From positions 11,284,001 to 11,348,000 of the forward strand of contig NC_058158.1 in assembly GCF_020080835.1 (NCBI RefSeq): a stretch of DNA of 64,000 nt, in the 5' to 3' direction. This document shows positions 59,760-64,000 of this stretch, in pieces. The position numbers and the translations under genes are program-made. The stretch is from Cotesia glomerata. Lineage: Eukaryota; Arthropoda; Insecta; Hymenoptera; Braconidae. Each line of letters starts with the position of its first letter. Position 1 is the first letter of the stretch. The notes beneath the pieces are model-generated. The model made no database searches. It saw nothing but the letters and a program-made list of their open reading frames with translations, and was not told the DNA's origin.

Positions 59760-61169
59760 TTAGTTGCCACCTTTAGCCGCTAATCTCTTATCACGTTCTT
59801 CAGCGATTGAGAGCTTAATACCTTTACCTCGGGGCAAGCTTATATAGGCCTTTGTTCCCTTTCCGATAATAAAAACATTATTCAATCTGAAAGAATAAAT
59901 CAATACCAAGATAAATAGCATGTTTTATTTTACATGTAATTTAAAATACCAGTAAGTACTGGTATCAGTATAAATACAAGAATATAAAATTACGTACCGA
60001 GTAGCAAAAGTGTGCCCTTGGGCATCTTTAATGTGACAAATGTCGAAAGAACCTGGATGACGTTCACGATTTACGACAGTACCAACACGCCCTAAATTTC
60101 TTCCGCCAGTAATCATACACAAGTTACCGGGCTCAAATCGAATTGAGTCAAGTATTTTAGACGAAGCGATATCTAATTGAATTGTGTCGTTTACTTTTAT
60201 TACAGGGTCGGGATAACGGATGGTACGCCCGTCGTGGGTTACCAAAAATGGAATACCCTTAGGTCCGGTCTGAACTTTACGGACTTTGCATAATTTGTAT
60301 TTCGCTTCCTCGGCGGTGATTCTGTGGACTGCGAAACGTCCTTTCACGTCGTAGATCAATCTAAAGTATTCGCCGGTCTTCTCAATACTGACGACATCTG
60401 TAATTAATTAAGATTTCATATTACATAAATAAAATTAGAGTAAATTTATAAAAATAAAATGTATCCACTTTGGGTAATACTGAGGAAATATTATAATAAT
60501 TTAGTCAGTGACCAAAAAAGCGGCTTTGATATTGGCTAATTTTTGACTACAATAATAAATTAAGTTATAATCGTAGCTTCGAAATTGCCAGATTTAATTG
60601 TAAGCAAATAAATAATTACCCATGAATCCAGCAGGGTAGTTGGGATCTGTGCGAACTTTGCCGTCAACTTTGATCAGACGTTGCATGACAATTTTGGTCA
60701 CTTCTGAGTTGGTCAGGGCATACTTTAGTCTGTTTCGTAGGAAAATTACCAAAGGGAGACATTCCCTTAGCTTGTGTGGACCAGTTGACGGTCTAGGGGC
60801 GAAAACACCACCTAATTTATCTAACATCCATGCTTTTGGCGCATGTAAACGCTTTAAGTGGTGCTTAGGTCCTCGCGCCTGTAAAAATAAAATTATTATT
60901 ATTATAATAATGAAAAAATTTTTATTTAAAAATATATTATTTATTTACTTTTTAGAGTTAAATATTCTCAAGTAAATCAGTGACAGGGTGTGAAAAAACA
61001 TAACCTCTTAAAAAAAAAAAAAATTATTCGCAAGACTAAGTTTTGAAATGAAATAATAATTAAAACAAAAATTAAAAACCCTACTGATAATTATGAAAAA
61101 CAATTTTTTATAAAATTATTTATTTATTATTAGATGTTATTGGATTTAAAAAGCACAGAAACATACCAT
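59760..61169 (-). CDS. RpS4: 40S ribosomal protein S4
   Basis: Small-subunit ribosomal protein, cytosolic. Exons 61169-61167 (the ATG alone), 60878-60620, 60397-59998 and 59886-59760 give 262 aa (261-263 in other animals). Sequence is nearly canonical: ARGPKHHLKRLHAPKAWMLD, LRECLPLVIFLRNRLKYALT, the S4 RNA-binding part, the central domain (GRFAVHRITAEEAKYKLCKV), the KOW region (ITGGRNLGRVGTVVNRERH) and the basic C-terminus (EERDKRLAAKGG). Splitting right after the start codon is common in ribosomal protein genes. It is divergent from VKOR (628 bp between starts) and convergent with TTLL2 (246 bp between stops). Confidence 0.98.
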
Positions 61170-61181
61170 GTTGAAGTCCTA

Positions 61182-61192
61182 CACGAAAAGAG
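61182..61192 (-). promoter_or_regulatory. 5' TOP-like tract of RpS4
   Basis: On the minus strand CTCTTTTCGTG lies about 15-23 nt before the ATG. This matches the C-plus-pyrimidine start of ribosomal protein mRNAs, whose translation is growth-regulated. The exact cap site is inferred. Confidence 0.5.
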
Positions 61193-61797
61193 CATGTGTT
61201 AACGTAGGACAAGCGCTCCTAAATGTTGGAAGTGTACCACTGCTGCCATCTTTATAATAATAACAATTTTCGTATTTTGTGCTGTCTATTTAAATTTTAA
61301 AAGTTCTATTCTATGATATAAAATTATTTTAAACTTTATATGTTATTGTCATTATTTGCCGAAAATAATAATCGAGATTGTGTAGAAATTTCAATTATTA
61401 TATTGAAGATAAAAAAATAATGTGTAAGAGAAAGATAGTAAAGTATTGCGCAAGTCGGAACATTTGGTGAATGATGCGGAGTATTGATACGAGACAGAAC
61501 TAAACCGAGTAAGAGTCCTACGCTCACATGCTAAGTCTAAAGGGCAATGTAATGAATAAGTTATTATCTTATTGTCAATACGCTTGCGCATGTCAGAGGA
61601 ACTTGTCAAATACAAACGCATTCGTGTGTAATCATCGTAAAAGTAAACTTTATTTCTACAAATCTCAACGCTTGTTTACATCTGCCACATCTGCCAAGTG
61701 TAGCATATGAAATAATTAGTTTTATGACTCAATAGTATGCGATATAATAATTTAAAAATTTTACAAGAAGATATAAATAATTTACCTGATAACAACA

Positions 61798-62761
61798 ATG
61801 ACGACGTCTAATAGTGTGGCCGCCCGGCAATCATTAATTAACATTAGCAAAAAGCTAGACAAAGTGAACGCTGGAATAATAACATCTTGTATTGTCGGCA
61901 TGTCATTATCTTACTACGCATATATTGTTGAGACAACCAAAGAGAAAGATCATAATTACATGGCAATGTGCGATATCAGCGAGCGAGTCAGTTGCACCAA
62001 AGCTTTTATGTCTGAGTAAGTATCAAAATTATTTATTTTCTTAGTTTTAAATGTAATAAAAATTAATTATACTGAAATTAAGAGACATCTGATAATTTTT
62101 AGAATCTTTATTAAAATTAAATTGTAGCAAGAAAAATTTATTTAAAAATTCCATGTTTAGAAGCTCTAAAAAATTATAAATGCAATTTTTTAGAAATAAT
62201 TTTCTAGACCAAGTTTATTTTTTAAGAAAAATTAAATAATTATCAAGTGTCTGCTAGTTTCAGTGTCATAAAAATTAAAATTTTAATTAATAAATTGAAT
62301 TAAACAATTATCAATTTTTTAAGATATGGCAAAGGATTTGGTCTCATTCCAAAATCATCAATTTTTTATTTACCGAATAGTATCTATGGACTGGTGTTCT
62401 ATGGAATAGTTTTTGCTTTAAGTATGTATTATTTTAAATAATTAAATAATCATTATTGCTAGTTATCAGTAGAATAGTAATGTGATTGTTGGTTTTTTGT
62501 TTAGATATTTTTAACAAATACGGCTTAGCTGTAATAACAATTGTCTTGACCGCCTCATCAAACTTGAGCTCCATTTATCTGGCTTGGATTCTTTGGAAAT
62601 TGAATGACATTTGCATCATATGTATTAGTACCTACATTGTCAATTTAATTCTTGTGATTCTCAGTTACAACAAACTGTCATACATTCGTCAACAGTTATC
62701 AGTAACCGTTGGACCAAAAACTACTGGATATAAAACTACTCATAAAAAGAAGAGACATTAG
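61798..62761 (+). CDS. Vkor: Vitamin K epoxide reductase (VKORC1-type)
   Basis: ER membrane thiol-disulfide oxidoreductase that reduces quinones/vitamin K epoxide. Exons 61798-62015, 62324-62421 and 62505-62761 keep frame and give 190 aa (human VKORC1 163, VKORC1L1 176). Four hydrophobic spans are visible. The loop cysteine pair is Cys58 and Cys66 (CDISERVSC, same seven-residue spacing as human 43/51). The catalytic pair is Cys142/Cys145 (CIIC) followed by ISTY, which matches the region bound by coumarins in vertebrates. Family motifs YGKGFGLI and NSIYGLVFY are present. The tail is basic (THKKKRH), a possible ER-retention type end. Insects lack the classic clotting pathway, so the physiological substrate is open. 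Confidence 0.92.
62066..62269. repeat. MITE copy in VKOR intron 1 with 8-bp TSD
   Basis: Left ATTATACTGAAATTAAGAGAC, right GTCTGCTAGTTTCAGTGTCAT. Flanked by AAAAATTA on both sides. Fills most of the 308-bp intron. Confidence 0.6.
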
Positions 62762-63181
62762 ATCAATTATAAATTTTTTGTTTTTTTATTTATTAATTTT
62801 CAGTTTAGATTTTGAAAAAAAAAAAATAATAATAATATATTCAATATCAATAAATGCCATATAATTATTATTAATATATTTAAAAATAAGCTTATAATTA
62901 TGTTTTATAAAAGTACTATTTTCAAGCGTATTAAAAATTGAGTAAAATTATATATATTTATTATTTTGTAGTTAATATTGTTTAATTTATAATTATAATA
63001 AACAAATGATTATATATATATATTATTTTTTTCATTTTGTTTTTTGTAAATTTATGTTACACTTTATATAAGTTCTTATGTTACATAAAAGTTATGTATA
63101 TATATATTTTGCCAACACATTATTTATAAGCAAAAGAATTAGTACGAATAAGTATGTATAGAAAAAAAATTAATAACTTTA
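62762..63181. other. Convergent intergenic region
   Basis: 420 bp of very AT-rich DNA between the VKOR stop and the stop of the minus-strand ORF. AATAAA strings occur on both strands. No ORF. Confidence 0.5.
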
Positions 63182-64000
63182 TTATAAGTTTTTATTTGTG
63201 TTGGTATTTTCGCCGCTGTTACTGTACCGATTTATGCTAGCAAGGATACTTGGGCTCTTTAATGGACTCTCCAATGGCGTTTCGTCTAAGCGATGCAACT
63301 GTGTGTTAGATTTATAAGTTATTCTCGGAGAATAATTTCTAGTGTTTAAATTTTTATTATTATAAGCAACAGTATTGTCTTCGAGAACATTAAAGCTTTT
63401 ACTTCGGGAGAGAGATGATTTAAAAGTACGATCAGGCTTGACTGGTAACGTTCCAGTGTTATTGACAACAGCCATTTTTGGTGGTGTATTGTCTCTCATT
63501 ATCGGTGGTGGAGCATTATGTTTAATAGATATATTTATCATACTCCCATAATGCATTGACTTATTAGACGAAGGTGACATTGATGACATTGGAGCGAACG
63601 ACTGCGTTGGCGACGGCGATGATGATGACGAAGATTTTATGTAGTTTAAATGATTGTGGCTTGATGAAAACTGATTCGCCGATGATCCCGTCGGTGGTTT
63701 AGCTGATTTTTTCTTCGTTAAGCTACTGTTATTATTGTTATTATTTCGGACTAATAAATAACGCTGAAGTTTTCGAGGTAATGTTTGAGTGCTTGTAACT
63801 TGTCGATCCTTTTGATCATATTCATTTGTGGTTGCCGGTGACGTCATCAGCCGACTAGCAGACTTACTAAACCGTCCAAGGAATGTTGATGGCTCATGAT
63901 TCGATCTCGATAAAGTTTGATTATACTTTATATTATTATTATTATTTTTACAAATATATCTATCAGAGGTTTCATCGTCATTATTCATATTATTATTGTT
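63182..64000 (-). CDS. Unrecognised low-complexity protein, C-terminal part
   Basis: A single open frame runs from the right edge to the TAA at 63182-63184 with at least 272 codons. The ATG at 63988 is preceded in frame by AAT/AAC codons up to the edge, so the true start may lie outside. The protein is rich in Asn, Ser and Pro (Asn runs, Ser runs, APPPIMRDNTPPK), basic, with no membrane span or catalytic motif. Short motifs such as TQTLPRK, TLSRSNHE and SLSRSKSFNVLE resemble phosphorylation or 14-3-3 sites in cytoskeletal and signalling scaffolds. It is probably the last exon of a larger gene. I do not assign a function. Confidence 0.6.
   Translation of the reverse strand, partial: NNNNMNNDDETSDRYICKNNNNNIKYNQTLSRSNHEPSTFLGRFSKSASRLMTSPATTNEYDQKDRQVTSTQTLPRKLQRYLLVRNNNNNNSSLTKKKSAKPPTGSSANQFSSSHNHLNYIKSSSSSSPSPTQSFAPMSSMSPSSNKSMHYGSMINISIKHNAPPPIMRDNTPPKMAVVNNTGTLPVKPDRTFKSSLSRSKSFNVLEDNTVAYNNKNLNTRNYSPRITYKSNTQLHRLDETPLESPLKSPSILASINRYSNSGENTNTNKNL

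Noticed and set aside
1..64000. CRISPR arrays, tRNA or rRNA genes, integrated virus genes
   Set aside because: No regularly spaced direct repeats with unique spacers, no B-box-like tRNA signature and no viral protein motifs were seen on either strand by eye. A covariance-model scan would be needed to exclude tRNAs formally.

Overview
This is a eukaryotic, AT-rich stretch of nuclear DNA from an arthropod. Genes have many short GT-AG introns (about 65-100 bp is common) and sit between decayed DNA transposons. The gene set is animal: an LYST/mauve BEACH protein, two Zasp-type Z-disc proteins, RSPH9, ribosomal protein S4, a VKOR, ANKRD49, a PRDM10-like factor, a TTLL2-like ligase and a DHHC-family protein. 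The muscle Zasp genes and LYST point to an insect. A hymenopteran (wasp-like) genome is my inference from overall style and composition, not something I can prove here.

Layout. 1-2387 (minus): PRDM10-like zinc-finger gene, running off the left edge. 3459-5229 (plus): CCDC191-like coiled-coil gene, divergent from it. 5571-6873: probable non-autonomous Helitron. 6990-8100 (minus): DHHC-family palmitoyltransferase (ZDHHC23-like) with an altered EYHC signature. 8.1-14.5 kb: transposon-rich gap with a TTAA-flanked element, a 2.3 kb foldback element with a 9-bp target duplication, and a small MITE. 14542-27756 (plus): LYST/mauve, 11 coding exons, 3,565 aa. 28212-29214 (minus): ANKRD49. 30197-31442 (plus): RSPH9. 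32585-35949 (plus): Zasp66-like PDZ/ZM gene. 37752-54279 (plus): Zasp52-like PDZ/ZM/LIM gene with a 3.8 kb internal exon and at least two alternative terminal exons. 56903-59513 (plus): TTLL2-like. 59760-61169 (minus): RpS4. 61798-62761 (plus): VKOR. 63182-64000 (minus): unrecognised low-complexity ORF, open to the right edge.

Functional themes. RSPH9 and TTLL2, and perhaps CCDC191, belong to axoneme or centriole biology. Zasp66 and Zasp52 are neighbouring muscle Z-disc paralogues in the same orientation, which looks like an old tandem duplication. The remaining genes are general cell biology. Exon boundaries were deduced by eye from splice consensus, reading-frame phase and family similarity. 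All listed joins keep frame, but none is confirmed by transcripts.

Repeats. A short MITE family with termini like ATGATACTGAAGTTAGC occurs roughly a dozen times, mostly in introns. Some copies show 8-bp flanking duplications. The same terminus caps the 2.3 kb foldback element. Other families are a pair of palindromic CACTRATAGAAGGATT elements, two TTAA-flanked elements, a THAP-bearing element with 18-bp perfect inverted repeats, and a GTGGGGTCAAC palindromic element. I saw no CRISPR array, tRNA, rRNA, or viral integration.
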